The translations under genes and the position numbers were made by a program. DNA of 64,000 nucleotides from Gammaproteobacteria bacterium. Lineage in GTDB: Bacteria > Pseudomonadota > Gammaproteobacteria > UBA4575. The stretch is from contig JAJDYY010000008.1 of the NCBI GenBank assembly GCA_022824965.1, positions 224,501 through 288,500 of the forward strand, in the 5' to 3' direction. Position 1 is the first letter of the stretch. Each line of letters begins with the position of its first letter. The notes beneath the pieces were generated by a model, which saw nothing but the letters and a program-made list of their open reading frames with translations, was not told the DNA's origin and did not search any database. Positions 38,522 to 48,405 of this stretch are shown here, piece by piece.

Positions 38522-38904
38522 GGGCCTTTACCAAATGCGATGGCATGCGCCACCGTGTAGTGCTGCTCATGGGAAATACTAACAGACACCTGCAAGGCAT
38601 CGATGCCGAGATGGTCTCTGAGCACTTCCTCGAAGTGGGCCTCCGGCTTGCCCAGGGCGTCATGGGTAATGCAGATGTTCCTCCATGACATCGGTGCGCG
38701 TATGCCGAGCCCGAACGCCTTGGCGATGGCTTCCTTGACCGAAAAGCGGCTGGCGAGGTACTGCGGCTTGTTCGTCTCGTCGGCAAATTCCCCGAGTTCG
38801 CGGGCGTGCAGAATCCGTCGTGCAAAGGCCTCGGGGTAGCGGCCATAGATCCTCTGGATCCGCCGGTTGTCCACGATGTCCACGCCGCTGCCGATCAGTT
38901 CCAT
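38518..38904 (-). CDS. acpS: AcpS, holo-ACP synthase
   Basis: AcpS moves phosphopantetheine from CoA to acyl carrier protein. The 128-residue trimeric-type enzyme has GSGVDIVDNRRI near the N-terminus (Mg-binding Asp) and SRFSVKEAIAKAFG with the second acidic ligand. It begins one base after the pdxJ stop, as in the E. coli rnc-era-recO-pdxJ-acpS operon. Confidence 0.95.
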   Translation of the reverse strand: MELIGSGVDIVDNRRIQRIYGRYPEAFARRILHARELGEFADETNKPQYLASRFSVKEAIAKAFGLGIRAPMSWRNICITHDALGKPEAHFEEVLRDHLGIDALQVSVSISHEQHYTVAHAIAFGKGP

Positions 38905-38905
38905 G

Positions 38906-39640
38906 TCAAGGCTCCGCGTCCATGGCAGATCTCATCTGCCGCACGGCCTCCTCCAGTCCCATGAGCAGGGCATCGGCCACGATCGAGTGGCCGATGTTCA
39001 GCTCATGCATGTTCTCGATGCCGGCAATGACCGCGACGTTGCCGCGGTGCAGACCGTGCCCGGCATTGACGGTCAGGCCGAGAGAGTGTGCCTGGCGGGC
39101 AGCGGCGCGGATCCTGTCCAGTTCGTCCCTTTGCGCCTTGCCGCGGGTCTGCGCATACGTGCCGGTGTGCAGTTCAACCGCCCCTGCACCGGCTTCGGCG
39201 GCCGCGGCCACCGTTTTCTCGTCCGGCTCGATGAACAGGGACACGATAATCCCGGCTTCACCCAACGCGCTGGATAAGTCCGTGATCCTCGCCTGGTGGG
39301 CCAGCACGTCGAGCCCCCCTTCCGTGGTCAGTTCCATGCGCTTTTCCGGAACGATGCAGCAGTGTTGCGGGAGCACATCCAGGGCGATGTCGCGCATCTC
39401 GTCGGTGGCCGCCATCTCCAGGTTCATGCTGGTGCGGATCACGCGCCTGGCCAGATAGACGTCGGCATCCTGGATGTGGCGGCGGTCCTCGCGCAGGTGC
39501 ATGGTGATGCCGTCGGCCCCGGCACGTTCCGTTGCAGCGATGGCCTCGCGAAAATCCGGGTAGGCCGTGCCTCTCGCCTGGCGGATCGTCATGACGTGGT
39601 CAAGATTCACGCCAAGTCGCACTCTGGATTCAGCAGGCAT
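38906..39640 (-). CDS. pdxJ: PdxJ, pyridoxine 5'-phosphate synthase
   Basis: PdxJ condenses deoxyxylulose phosphate with aminoacetone phosphate to make pyridoxine phosphate. The 244-residue TIM-barrel has LGVNLDHVMTIRQARGTAYP at the N-terminus, ITMHLREDRRHIQD and NAGHGLHRGNV, all family signatures. It also links to the MEP pathway because both use deoxyxylulose phosphate. It follows recO by 22 bases. Confidence 0.97.
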   Translation of the reverse strand: MPAESRVRLGVNLDHVMTIRQARGTAYPDFREAIAATERAGADGITMHLREDRRHIQDADVYLARRVIRTSMNLEMAATDEMRDIALDVLPQHCCIVPEKRMELTTEGGLDVLAHQARITDLSSALGEAGIIVSLFIEPDEKTVAAAAEAGAGAVELHTGTYAQTRGKAQRDELDRIRAAARQAHSLGLTVNAGHGLHRGNVAVIAGIENMHELNIGHSIVADALLMGLEEAVRQMRSAMDAEP

Positions 39641-39662
39641 CGGACAATACTCGCAGGCGGGG

Positions 39663-40382
39663 TCAATCCGGCGGGGTCATGCGCATGAACTGCAGGATTT
39701 CACGGCTTCGCAACGGGCGCGACCCCAGATGCTGGTCGATCATGCCGCGCATGAATTTCTTGGCCGCTCCCCGTGATTCGTGTTTCATTTCCAGCGGTGA
39801 CTGAAGTGCGATCAATGTAGTTCCCTGCAGGATGTTCCATGCCGGGCCGGACTGGCCAATCCGCACCGGGCCCGATTCCACATCATAACGATAAACGGCA
39901 TGCGGCTGAATCTCGGTCTCGTGATCCGCTTCCCGGTCCAGCAAAAGGCCGTGCCCGGTCTTCTCCAGCAGCTTGATCTCGAACAGGCGCAACAGATTCT
40001 CGCACGGTATTTCATTTCCGCCCAGTGCCATGACGACACTGCGGTACAAATCGAAAATGCCCTGGCTGGGACTGGACTTCGGAGTCAGCCTCAGAATCAG
40101 TTCGTTCAGGTACATGCCGACGACACTCATGCCGGGCAGATCGAAGTGCCGGGCGCCTTGGGATTCGACATGGGTCAGCGTGAACAGCTCGCCGTTTCCG
40201 CTCCACGAGATCAGCAGCGGGGTAAACAGGATCCTGTTGGCGCCGCGCTGTTTCCTCGAGCCGCGGTGCACCGCAGCGATCAGGCCGTGGCCCGGTGTCA
40301 GCATGTCCACGATCTGGCTGGACTCCCGGTAGGCCCGTGCATGCATGCAGTAGGCTGGCTGCAACTGTACTTTTCTTGCCAA
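39663..40382 (-). CDS. recO: RecO, recombination mediator
   Basis: RecO helps load RecA on SSB-coated single-stranded DNA in the RecF pathway. The 239-residue product has the N-terminal OB fold (PAYCMHARAYRESSQIVDM, then HRGSRKQRGANRILFTPL) and a helical C-terminal region. It lacks an obvious zinc-finger, as do many gammaproteobacterial RecO proteins. It follows era by 13 bases. Confidence 0.93.
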   Translation of the reverse strand: MARKVQLQPAYCMHARAYRESSQIVDMLTPGHGLIAAVHRGSRKQRGANRILFTPLLISWSGNGELFTLTHVESQGARHFDLPGMSVVGMYLNELILRLTPKSSPSQGIFDLYRSVVMALGGNEIPCENLLRLFEIKLLEKTGHGLLLDREADHETEIQPHAVYRYDVESGPVRIGQSGPAWNILQGTTLIALQSPLEMKHESRGAAKKFMRGMIDQHLGSRPLRSREILQFMRMTPPD

Positions 40383-40395
40383 GGGTGCCTGTCCT

Positions 40396-41283
40396 CTAGT
40401 GCTTGAACCGGGAGACGATCCCCTGCTGGTCCTGCCAGTTCTGCTTGACCTTGACCCAGGTGCTGAGCATCACCTTCCTGTGAAAAACCCGCTCCAGGCG
40501 CCGGCGCGCCTGCTCGCCGATGGCCTTCAGCCGGGAACCTTTTTTCCCGATCACGATGGCCTTCTGGCTGTCTTTCTCCACCCAGATCACCACCGAAACC
40601 GTGACCAGGCTTTCTGCGAACTCGAGGGTTTCGACTTCCGTGTAGAGCACATAGGGCAGTTCTTTTTGCAACTGCACCATGGCCACGCCGCGCACGATTT
40701 CCGCGACCACGAAAGCATCGTCGCGGTCCCACTTCACATCGCGCGGAAACAGGAACTCCGATGGAGGACAGAATCTGCACAGCTCGCGGGTCAATGCCGT
40801 GGCCTGCTGATCATACAGGGCGGACAGCGGCACGATGCTGTCGAAGGCGTGCCGGGACTTCAGCGCATCGATGACGGGCAGCAGTTCCGACTTGTCCTTG
40901 ATCTTGTCGACCTTGTTGATCACCAACACGACCGAAGCCTTGATCTGACCAATCTGCTCAAGCAGGTAATCATCTTCGCGGTTCCAGACATACGGCTCGA
41001 CCAGCATCATCACCACGTCGACCTCCTGCAGGGCGGACAGTGCATTGCTGAGCATCACCCGGTGCATCAGCCGCCGGTGGCTGAGTTGAACGCCCGGAGT
41101 GTCCACCAGCACCAGTTGGCACAGCTCGAGACTCAGGATTCCGCGAATGTTATTGCGCGTGGTGTGCGGCTTGTGGGTGGTTACGGACAGCTGGTCTCCC
41201 AGCAACTTGTTGAACAAGGTGGACTTGCCGACATTGGCCCGACCCACGATGCTCACGAACCCGCACTTTGACTCCCCTGACAT
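40396..41283 (-). CDS. era: Era, ribosome-assembly GTPase
   Basis: Era binds the 3' end of 16S rRNA and helps the small subunit mature. The 295-residue product has GTPase motifs GRANVGKST (residues 14-22), DTPGVQ (G3) and NKVDKIKD (G4), and a C-terminal KH domain with VIGKKGSRLKAIGEQARR. It lies nine bases after rnc, the usual order, and RNase III and Era work on the same rRNA. Confidence 0.97.
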   Translation of the reverse strand: MSGESKCGFVSIVGRANVGKSTLFNKLLGDQLSVTTHKPHTTRNNIRGILSLELCQLVLVDTPGVQLSHRRLMHRVMLSNALSALQEVDVVMMLVEPYVWNREDDYLLEQIGQIKASVVLVINKVDKIKDKSELLPVIDALKSRHAFDSIVPLSALYDQQATALTRELCRFCPPSEFLFPRDVKWDRDDAFVVAEIVRGVAMVQLQKELPYVLYTEVETLEFAESLVTVSVVIWVEKDSQKAIVIGKKGSRLKAIGEQARRRLERVFHRKVMLSTWVKVKQNWQDQQGIVSRFKH

Positions 41284-41292
41284 GCAGGCCCT

Positions 41293-41961
41293 TCAGGATT
41301 CCTGCCCGGACAGGTGGGCCAGGGCCAGCCGCGCCGCATCCTGTTCTGCCAGGCGCCGGCTCTTGCCGGTGGCCACGAACGGTTCGCGACAGCCCGCGAC
41401 CATGCATTCGACCGTGAAAAGCTCATCGCCTGATTTGCGGACCTGCTTCTGAAGCGCGTAGCGGGGCAGTCCCAGCCCTGCGGACTGCAGGAGTTCCTGC
41501 AGCTTGGTCTTGGCGTCCTTGAGCTGCTCCACGGATGGAATGCGCTCAAGGCGCGTGCTGTACAGGTCCATGACGAGTTTTCGGGCCCGCTCCAGCCCCT
41601 GCGAGAGATATACGGCGCCGACCAGTGCCTCCAGCGCAGTGGCCAGAATCGAGTCCCGCTGCGCCCCGCCCGCCTTCAGTTCCCCTGCCCCCAGGGACAG
41701 GTGTTTGCCGAGTTCCAGTTCGCGCGCGATCTCGACCAGCGTCTCCTGTCTCACCAGGTGCGCGCGCAGCCGGGTCAGGTCGCCTTCCGGGCAGTCGGTG
41801 TAGCGAAGGAAGAGCCACTCGGCAATCAAAAATCCCAGCAGCGCATCTCCCAGGTACTCCAGTCTCTCGTTGTTGTGGGCGCCGGCACTGCGATGGGTCA
41901 GTGCCTGGCGGAAATGGTCCGAGCCTCGGAAAGGCTCGTCTAGGATGTCGGTAAGCTGCAA
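41293..41961 (-). CDS. rnc: Ribonuclease III with a substituted metal-ligand position
   Basis: RNase III cuts double-stranded RNA in rRNA and mRNA processing. The 222-residue product has the signature NNERLEYLGDALL with Glu32, Glu35 and Asp39, Glu59, and a C-terminal double-stranded RNA-binding domain (about 150-220). The second catalytic helix reads ILATALEALVGAVYL: Glu111 matches E. coli Glu117, but Thr108 stands where E. coli has Asp114, a metal ligand, and Asp103 stands for Glu100. The bases at 41621-41660 confirm the reading. Activity may be altered. It follows lepB by 141 bases. Confidence 0.95.
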   Translation of the reverse strand: MQLTDILDEPFRGSDHFRQALTHRSAGAHNNERLEYLGDALLGFLIAEWLFLRYTDCPEGDLTRLRAHLVRQETLVEIARELELGKHLSLGAGELKAGGAQRDSILATALEALVGAVYLSQGLERARKLVMDLYSTRLERIPSVEQLKDAKTKLQELLQSAGLGLPRYALQKQVRKSGDELFTVECMVAGCREPFVATGKSRRLAEQDAARLALAHLSGQES

Positions 41962-42102
41962 TCTATTTACTGTCGGTCTTCAGGGGTGATCGCACACGGT
42001 GCCGGGGTCGGGCAGGGTGTGCTGCAATTCAACATGGTGCGCTGGTGATTTTATACCAGCCCGCTCGGGGAGACCAATTCGCGGTCCCGGTGAGGGGCCT
42101 TG

Positions 42103-42942
42103 CTAGATCTTGTTGCCGATGCGCTCGAAGTTGAAGTTCTTGCCGTCATAGTCCCAGTTCATCCACACCAGGAAGGCCCTGCCGACCAGGTTTTTTTCCG
42201 GAACGAAGCCCCAGCTTCGGCTGTCGCTGCTGTGGTCGCGGTTGTCGCCCATGACGAAGTAGTGGTCCTCGGGAACCTGTTCTGCGATCGGTCTGTTGCG
42301 TTTCGGGTCGCGGATCAGCACATCGTGCTCCAGTACCTGCAGGTCCTCGCTGTACATCGGGATGCCATTCATCACGCTGTTGGCACCCTCCCCGTGGTAT
42401 ACGCCGGTTTCCATCTGCGGCATGGGGCGGTGGTTGATGTAGACCGTCTTGTTCCGGTATTCGATGAAATCTCCCGGCAGGCCGATGATCCGCTTGATGT
42501 AGTCCGCAGAGGGATCGCTCGGAAAGCGAAACACCGCGACGTCTCCGCGTTGCGGGGCGCCGGTGTCGAGAATCTTGGTGTGCAGCACCGGCAGGCGCAC
42601 CCCGTAACTGAATTTGTTCACCAGGATAAAGTCCCCGTGCAACAGGGTGGGCATCATGGAGCCGGAAGGAATCCGGAAGGGTTCTGCGATGAAGGACCGA
42701 AGCACCAGCACGATCAGGAGGATCGGAAAAAACGAAATGCACAGTTCGATAAACCAGGGATCCCGCTCGCGCGTATCCTTCCCGGATGCGGTCCTGTCCT
42801 GGAGACCGGAAGAGACGGCCGTTGACCTCATCGCCGCGCGCCGGGCGCGAAGGCAGTACCGGTCGAGCAGCCAGACCAGGCCGGTCACCAGGGTGCCGGC
42901 CAGCAGCAGGAATTCAAGATCCACGTGAATAGTCGATGACAT
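42103..42942 (-). CDS. lepB: LepB, signal peptidase I
   Basis: LepB removes signal peptides of Sec and Tat substrates at the outer face of the inner membrane. The 279-residue product has two membrane spans (about residues 8-27 and 64-82), the catalytic serine in RIPSGSMMPTL (Ser95), the general-base lysine in DYIKRIIGLPGD (Lys150) and GDNRDHSSDSR near the C-terminus. I start at the ATG at 42942, with AGGA about ten bases upstream; the longer frame runs into tRNA-Pro. lepA, the usual upstream neighbour, is not here. Confidence 0.96.
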   Translation of the reverse strand: MSSTIHVDLEFLLLAGTLVTGLVWLLDRYCLRARRAAMRSTAVSSGLQDRTASGKDTRERDPWFIELCISFFPILLIVLVLRSFIAEPFRIPSGSMMPTLLHGDFILVNKFSYGVRLPVLHTKILDTGAPQRGDVAVFRFPSDPSADYIKRIIGLPGDFIEYRNKTVYINHRPMPQMETGVYHGEGANSVMNGIPMYSEDLQVLEHDVLIRDPKRNRPIAEQVPEDHYFVMGDNRDHSSDSRSWGFVPEKNLVGRAFLVWMNWDYDGKNFNFERIGNKI

Positions 42943-42992
42943 TGATAGGTCCTGCTGTTGTGCTCGAACGGGTTTCGTCCATGTTCCGGGAC

Positions 42993-43069
42993 TGGTCGGG
43001 GTGAGAGGATTTGAACCTCCGACCACCGCAACCCCATTGCGGTGCGCTACCAGGCTGCGCTACACCCCG
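42993..43069 (-). tRNA. tRNA-Pro (GGG)
   Basis: A 77-base cloverleaf on the minus strand: 7-base acceptor stem CGGGGTG with CACCCCG, discriminator A, encoded CCA, D-arm containing GCGCAGCCTGGTAGCGC, anticodon stem CCGCA/TGCGG around loop ATGGGGT (anticodon GGG) and T-arm GGAGGTTCAAATCCTC. It closely resembles E. coli tRNA-Pro(GGG). It lies between merR and lepB on the same strand. Confidence 0.97.
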
Positions 43070-43095
43070 AAATTCGTTGGCACATAGTACAGAAA

Positions 43096-43123
43096 ATTAT
43101 AGGAAGAACAATTACCGCTTCAA
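43096..43123 (-). promoter_or_regulatory. Probable promoter of tRNA-Pro (and lepB)
   Basis: Minus-strand TTGAAG (43118-43123) and a perfect TATAAT (43096-43101) with a 16-base spacer; predicted transcription start about 20 bases before the mature tRNA 5' end. It overlaps the 3' end of merR. Confidence 0.5.
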
Positions 43124-43468
43124 AACCTGCAACAGATCCTCGAGCTCGACCCGCATCTGGTGGATGAGCTGCTGGCTCTGACTCGTATCTTCCTTGGCCG
43201 AAGATCCCGACAGCTTCTGGCGCGCACCACCGATGGTGTAGCCCTGCACGTACAGCAGGTCGCGGATCTGTCGGATCAGGATTACGTCATGGCGCTGGTA
43301 GTAGCGGCGGTTGCCACGCCGCTTGACCGGTTTCAGGGATGGAAACTCCTGTTCCCAGTAACGCAGCACATGGGATTTTACCCTGCAAAGTTCACTGACT
43401 TCGCCAATCGTAAAGTAGCGTTTCCCTGGAATCGGCGGCAATTCATCGTTATTGCTGATTTCCAACAT
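43112..43468 (-). CDS. MerR-family regulator next to ihfA
   Basis: The 118-residue protein has an N-terminal MerR winged helix-turn-helix ([20 protein letters not shown], then [21 protein letters not shown]) and a short C-terminal coiled coil with no cysteines placed for metal binding. This compact MerR gene between ihfA and tRNA-Pro is widely conserved in gammaproteobacteria, but I know of no assigned function. Its start overlaps the ihfA stop by 20 bases, so it is read with pheST-ihfA. Confidence 0.92.
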   Translation of the reverse strand: MLEISNNDELPPIPGKRYFTIGEVSELCRVKSHVLRYWEQEFPSLKPVKRRGNRRYYQRHDVILIRQIRDLLYVQGYTIGGARQKLSGSSAKEDTSQSQQLIHQMRVELEDLLQVLKR

Positions 43469-43748
43469 ACGCCTCGACTCTTGCTTTCAACTTCTGCCCG
43501 GGACGGAAGGTCACCACACGCCTGGCGGAAATCGGAATTTCCTCGCCGGTCTTGGGGTTTCGTCCGGGACGTTGGTTCTTGTCCCGCAAGATAAAGTTGC
43601 CAAAACCGGATAGCTTGACTTCGCGGCTTTGTTCCAAGGCGTTGCGGACTTCTTCAAAAAAGACTTCGACGAGTTCCTTGGCCTCGCGTTTGTTGAGGCC
43701 CAACTCCTCAAACAGATTCTCAGCCATTTGGGCTTTGGTCAGCGCCAT
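43449..43748 (-). CDS. ihfA: Integration host factor subunit alpha
   Basis: IhfA pairs with IhfB to bend DNA in replication, recombination and transcription. The 99-residue product has [20 protein letters not shown] at the start and the DNA-binding arm [20 protein letters not shown] with the intercalating proline. The position after pheT is the conserved one. The partner gene ihfB is at 61861-62181, within the same window. Confidence 0.97.
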   Translation of the reverse strand: MALTKAQMAENLFEELGLNKREAKELVEVFFEEVRNALEQSREVKLSGFGNFILRDKNQRPGRNPKTGEEIPISARRVVTFRPGQKLKARVEAYVGNQQ

Positions 43749-43753
43749 CGCAC

Positions 43754-46141
43754 TCAGCTTCTCATCTCCGCTCCAACCTGGTGTTCAAGTTGGGACACAA
43801 TTGATGTGATGGTTTGTTCTACTTCTTTGTCTGTAAGGGTGCGTGAAAACTCTTGCAAAATCAAGCCTAAAGATATGCTTTTCTTCCCTTTTTTTATGCC
43901 CTTTCCGGTATACACGCTGAAGATCCCCACATGTTGCAGGATGGGAATTTGCATTTGTTCAATGTTTGCACAGATTCCAGCAGCACTCACGGCTTCGTCC
44001 ACGACGAGGGTGATGTCGCGGCGAATCAACGGGAATTTCGACAGGGGACGGAACACCGGCTCAGGCAACCTTTGTGAAATTCCATCCAGCTGCAGCTCGA
44101 ACAGGTACACCGCCTGGCTGATGCCAAGCGAGCTCTGGATCCGCGGATGCAGGGCACCGAACCGGGCCAACATCACATCGCCGTGCAGGATTTGCGCGGC
44201 CTGCCCCGGGTGCAGGGCCGGGTCTTCCAGGGGAGAAACCTGGATCTCATCCTGTGGCAGCCGAGCCACCTCCAAAAGCCGTTCCACGTCGCCCTTGAGA
44301 TCGTAGAAGTCGACCTCTCTCGGAACAGCACCCCACTGCTCGGGTTCACAATTTCCGCAGATCAGCCCGGCCAGGACCGGGCGCTGCAAAAGGCCCTCCG
44401 GGGTCTGGCAAAACTGCAGCCCGTGCTCGAAGAAGCGGATGCGCTCTTGCTGGCGATTGAAATTGTGCATGGCCGCCTGCACCAGGCCAGGCCAGAGACT
44501 GCTGCGCATCACCGACAGTTCCTGCGAGATCGGGTTTTCCAGGGCCTTGGCCCGGTGCTCCGGATTGAACAGGGCTTCCATCTCCTGGCTCACGAAGCTG
44601 AACGAGATGATCTCGCTGTAGCCGCTGCCCACCAGGGCCTGCTTCATCGATTCGAAGGGCCTGGTGTGTGCCACTTGGCCCCGGGTATCCAGAGAGATAG
44701 ACTCCTCATAGGTCAGCGGGATGGCCTCATACCCCTTCAGGCGTGCAATCTCCTCGATCAGGTCAGCCTCGATTGCGAGGTCAGTGCGAAATCCTGGAGG
44801 GACCACGTGCAGGCATTCCCCGGAGCGCCGGACCTGGCACTGCAGGCGAACCAGCAACTTCTCGACTTCATCGGCGGACAGCTCGATCCCCAGCAGGTTC
44901 TTTGCATTGGAACACTCAAGCTCAATCTCTACCGGTTGCGGCAGGCGTGCGATATCTTCCTCGCAGACCACAGGACCGGCTTCCCCGCCAGCAATCTCAA
45001 GGATCAGCTGGGTAGCCCTCTGTATGGCAAGCTGCGCCAGGTCCGGGTCAACGCCGCGCTCGAAGCGGTGCGAGGAATCCGTATGCAAGCCGTGTCTTCG
45101 TGCGATCCCGGCAAGTGCGCGCGGGTGAAACCAGGCGGCTTCCAAAAACACCGCGCTCGTTTGGTCCGCGACGCAGGAACGTTCGCCCCCCATGATGCCG
45201 GCCAGGGCCAGTGGGCTTTTGCCATCCGCAATCACCAGTTCGTCCCCGGACAGGGAAACTTCCTGGCCATTGAGCAGGTGCAGGGACTCCAAGTCCCGTG
45301 CGAAGCGAACGACAATCCCGGAATCGAGCTTGTCCAAGTCGAAGGCATGCATGGGCTGGCCGAGTTCCAGCATCACATAATTGGTGATGTCGGTGATGGC
45401 ATTGACCGAACGCAGCCCACTGCGGCGCAATTTCTCTTGCATCCACAGGGGGCTCGCAATGTCCCCTTTCACCCCCGTGATGGCCCGCCCGACGTAGCGA
45501 GCACAGGCCTCGGACGCTTCAATCGTGACCGGGAACACCGTATCGGTCGAGGCTGCAATTGTCGGGCACGCCACCTCCTCGAGGGGTGACTCAAGCAGTG
45601 CCGACACCTCCCGGGCCAGCCCTTGAACGCTGAGGCAATCCGCGCGGTTGGGCGTCAGGTCGATATCGATGACGGTGTCCTCGAGCTCCAGGCACTCATG
45701 GAGGTCGATGCCAGGATCACAGGCCTCGGGCAACTCGATGATGCCCTCGGATGACTCGGCCAGTCCCAGTTCCGCAAGGGAACAAAGCATCCCTGCAGAC
45801 TCCACTCCATGCAATGTCTTTGCCTCGATGTCGACACCACCCGGGAGCTTAGCCCCGACTCGGGCCAGCGCCGTCATCATTCCGGCCCGGACATTGTTCG
45901 CCGCGCACACCACCGTGAGCATTTGGCCGGAACCGTCGTCGACCTGGCATACGTGGTAATTCCCACCATCGCTGTGCGACTCGGGTGACGTGATTCGTGC
46001 GACCACCACGTTCGAGAATGCGGGGGCAGCCGGCGAGAGACTGTCGACCTCGAGCCCGGCCATGGTCAGCACATCGGCAAGATGCTTCGTGTCGGTGGGC
46101 GGGTCCACCCATTCGCGTAACCAGCGCTCGCTTACCTGCAT
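43754..46141 (-). CDS. pheT: Phenylalanyl-tRNA synthetase beta subunit
   Basis: PheT forms the alpha2-beta2 synthetase with PheS, binds tRNA-Phe and edits mischarged tyrosine. From the ATG at 46141 ([15 protein letters not shown]) the product is 795 residues, equal to E. coli. It has the N-terminal tRNA-binding OB domain, the B3/B4 editing domain and a C-terminal ferredoxin-fold anticodon-binding domain ([14 protein letters not shown]). The longer frame upstream overlaps pheS. It follows pheS by 10 bases. Confidence 0.97.
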   Translation of the reverse strand: MQVSERWLREWVDPPTDTKHLADVLTMAGLEVDSLSPAAPAFSNVVVARITSPESHSDGGNYHVCQVDDGSGQMLTVVCAANNVRAGMMTALARVGAKLPGGVDIEAKTLHGVESAGMLCSLAELGLAESSEGIIELPEACDPGIDLHECLELEDTVIDIDLTPNRADCLSVQGLAREVSALLESPLEEVACPTIAASTDTVFPVTIEASEACARYVGRAITGVKGDIASPLWMQEKLRRSGLRSVNAITDITNYVMLELGQPMHAFDLDKLDSGIVVRFARDLESLHLLNGQEVSLSGDELVIADGKSPLALAGIMGGERSCVADQTSAVFLEAAWFHPRALAGIARRHGLHTDSSHRFERGVDPDLAQLAIQRATQLILEIAGGEAGPVVCEEDIARLPQPVEIELECSNAKNLLGIELSADEVEKLLVRLQCQVRRSGECLHVVPPGFRTDLAIEADLIEEIARLKGYEAIPLTYEESISLDTRGQVAHTRPFESMKQALVGSGYSEIISFSFVSQEMEALFNPEHRAKALENPISQELSVMRSSLWPGLVQAAMHNFNRQQERIRFFEHGLQFCQTPEGLLQRPVLAGLICGNCEPEQWGAVPREVDFYDLKGDVERLLEVARLPQDEIQVSPLEDPALHPGQAAQILHGDVMLARFGALHPRIQSSLGISQAVYLFELQLDGISQRLPEPVFRPLSKFPLIRRDITLVVDEAVSAAGICANIEQMQIPILQHVGIFSVYTGKGIKKGKKSISLGLILQEFSRTLTDKEVEQTITSIVSQLEHQVGAEMRS

Positions 46142-46151
46142 GTCGTGAACC

Positions 46152-47174
<1,023 letters not shown>

Positions 47175-47180
47175 TCAAAC

Positions 47181-47210
47181 AAAAAGGGAAAGGCAAAGCC
47201 TTTCCCTTTT
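47181..47210 (-). terminator. Intrinsic terminator or attenuator between rplT and pheS
   Basis: A perfect 13-base-pair stem (47182-47194 with 47198-47210) and a three-base loop; on the minus strand it is followed at once by T residues (47185-47181 and on). It lies after rplT and before pheS. In E. coli an attenuator with the pheM leader peptide sits here, but no Phe-rich short frame is visible upstream; the only short frame found reads MPLMVA. Confidence 0.85.
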
Positions 47211-47260
47211 ACAAACTTTCTACCGGCGGTTATGCAACCATCAACGGCATTCAAGAAAAC

Positions 47261-47614
47261 CTACAAGCTTGCCTTCGCCCTTTCGGCGATTTTGCCAAAC
47301 GTATCGATATCATGAACGGCGAGATCCGCCAGCACCTTGCGGTCAATCTGCACGGAGGCCTTGTTCAGTCCGTCCATCAGCCGGCTGTACGACAGATCGA
47401 ACTGCCGCGCCGCCGCGTTAATACGCACGATCCACAGGGACCGGAACTGGCGCTTTCGCTGCCTGCGGTCACGGTAGGCATACTGCCCTGCCTTGATCAC
47501 CGCCTGCTTGGCGACACGGAAGGTGCTCTTGCGGGCGCCGTAATATCCCTTGGCCTTGGCCAGGATTTTCTTGTGTCTGGCGCGTGCCACCACGGCCCTT
47601 TTTGCTCTTGGCAT
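47261..47614 (-). CDS. rplT: Ribosomal protein L20
   Basis: L20 is an early 23S rRNA-binding protein and in E. coli represses its own operon. The 117-residue product starts [20 protein letters not shown] and continues [20 protein letters not shown] and [18 protein letters not shown], all conserved. It follows rpmI by 33 bases. Confidence 0.98.
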   Translation of the reverse strand: MPRAKRAVVARARHKKILAKAKGYYGARKSTFRVAKQAVIKAGQYAYRDRRQRKRQFRSLWIVRINAAARQFDLSYSRLMDGLNKASVQIDRKVLADLAVHDIDTFGKIAERAKASL

Positions 47615-47647
47615 CGATTCTCTCCAGGTTTACTCAGGCCATGGGCG

Positions 47648-47845
47648 TCATGCGTAGGGCAGCATCTGCCGTACGGATTTCACGTCCGCGTCGGCAATGG
47701 TCGTGCCTGCGCGCAACTGGCGTTTGCGCTTGGTGCTTTTCTTCGTCAGGATGTGGCGGCCATGGGACTGGATGCGCTTGAAGCCGCCGCCTGCAGTTTT
47801 CTTGAAGCGCTTGGCTGCGCCACGGTTTGTCTTTAGTTTGGGCAT
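47648..47845 (-). CDS. rpmI: Ribosomal protein L35
   Basis: L35 is a 65-residue large-subunit protein: [20 protein letters not shown], then [20 protein letters not shown]. It lies 19 bases after infC and precedes rplT in the conserved infC-rpmI-rplT set. Confidence 0.98.
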   Translation of the reverse strand: MPKLKTNRGAAKRFKKTAGGGFKRIQSHGRHILTKKSTKRKRQLRAGTTIADADVKSVRQMLPYA

Positions 47846-47864
47846 ATCTGTATTCCTGACGGAT

Positions 47865-48386
47865 TCATTTTTTACGCAGCGGGGTAAACACCATGACCAG
47901 TTGGCGTCCCTCCATTTTGGGCCGTTGTTCCACTTCGCCGTGGGGCTCCAGGTCCTTCTCGATGCGGTCCAGTAACACGCCTCCCAGTTCCTGATGCATC
48001 ATCTCCCGGCCCCGGAAGCGAACGGTCACCTTGGTCTTGTCGCCGTTCGTTAAAAATTCGATGATCTTTCTCAGCTTAACCTGATAATCGCCTTCCTCCG
48101 TGCCGGGGCGGAACTTGATTTCCTTCACATGGATCAGTTTCTGCTTCTTCCTGGCTACCTGGGCCTTCTTGCTCTGCTGAAACTTGAACTTGCCGTAGTC
48201 CATGACCCGGCATACGGGAGGGGTGGCATTCGGGGCAATCTCTACCAGGTCAAGTTCGGCTTCCTGTGCAATCTGCTGGGCTTCGCTGATATCCACCACG
48301 CCCACGTTCTCGCCGTCCAGTCCGATCAGTCGGACTTCCTGCCCGGTAATTTCCTCATTCAATCGGGTTACTTTCGCTACGCTAAT
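47865..48386 (-). CDS. infC: Translation initiation factor IF-3 (AUU start)
   Basis: IF-3 checks the start codon and keeps ribosomal subunits apart. The conserved body reads [20 protein letters not shown] and [14 protein letters not shown], and the C-terminal domain includes [18 protein letters not shown] at 48362 would give 165 residues, but an ATT eight codons further up (48386-48384) has a perfect AGGAGG eight bases before it, giving 173 residues starting (ATT)[13 protein letters not shown]. coli infC also starts with AUU, which IF-3 itself discriminates against, so this is the conserved autoregulatory start. Confidence 0.95.
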   Translation of the reverse strand: MSVAKVTRLNEEITGQEVRLIGLDGENVGVVDISEAQQIAQEAELDLVEIAPNATPPVCRVMDYGKFKFQQSKKAQVARKKQKLIHVKEIKFRPGTEEGDYQVKLRKIIEFLTNGDKTKVTVRFRGREMMHQELGGVLLDRIEKDLEPHGEVEQRPKMEGRQLVMVFTPLRKK

Positions 48387-48400
48387 ATTCCAGTCCTCCT
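48384..48400 (-). promoter_or_regulatory. infC: infC ribosome-binding site with AUU start codon
   Basis: AGGAGG at 48395-48400 (minus strand), eight bases, then ATT at 48384-48386. The site is 5 bases beyond the thrS stop. A full Shine-Dalgarno with a non-canonical start is the signature of IF-3 autoregulation. Confidence 0.85.
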
Positions 48401-48405
48401 AAAAA

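Noticed and set aside
47211..47260. pheM-like leader peptide
   Set aside because: The only short frame reads MPLMVA with no phenylalanine.
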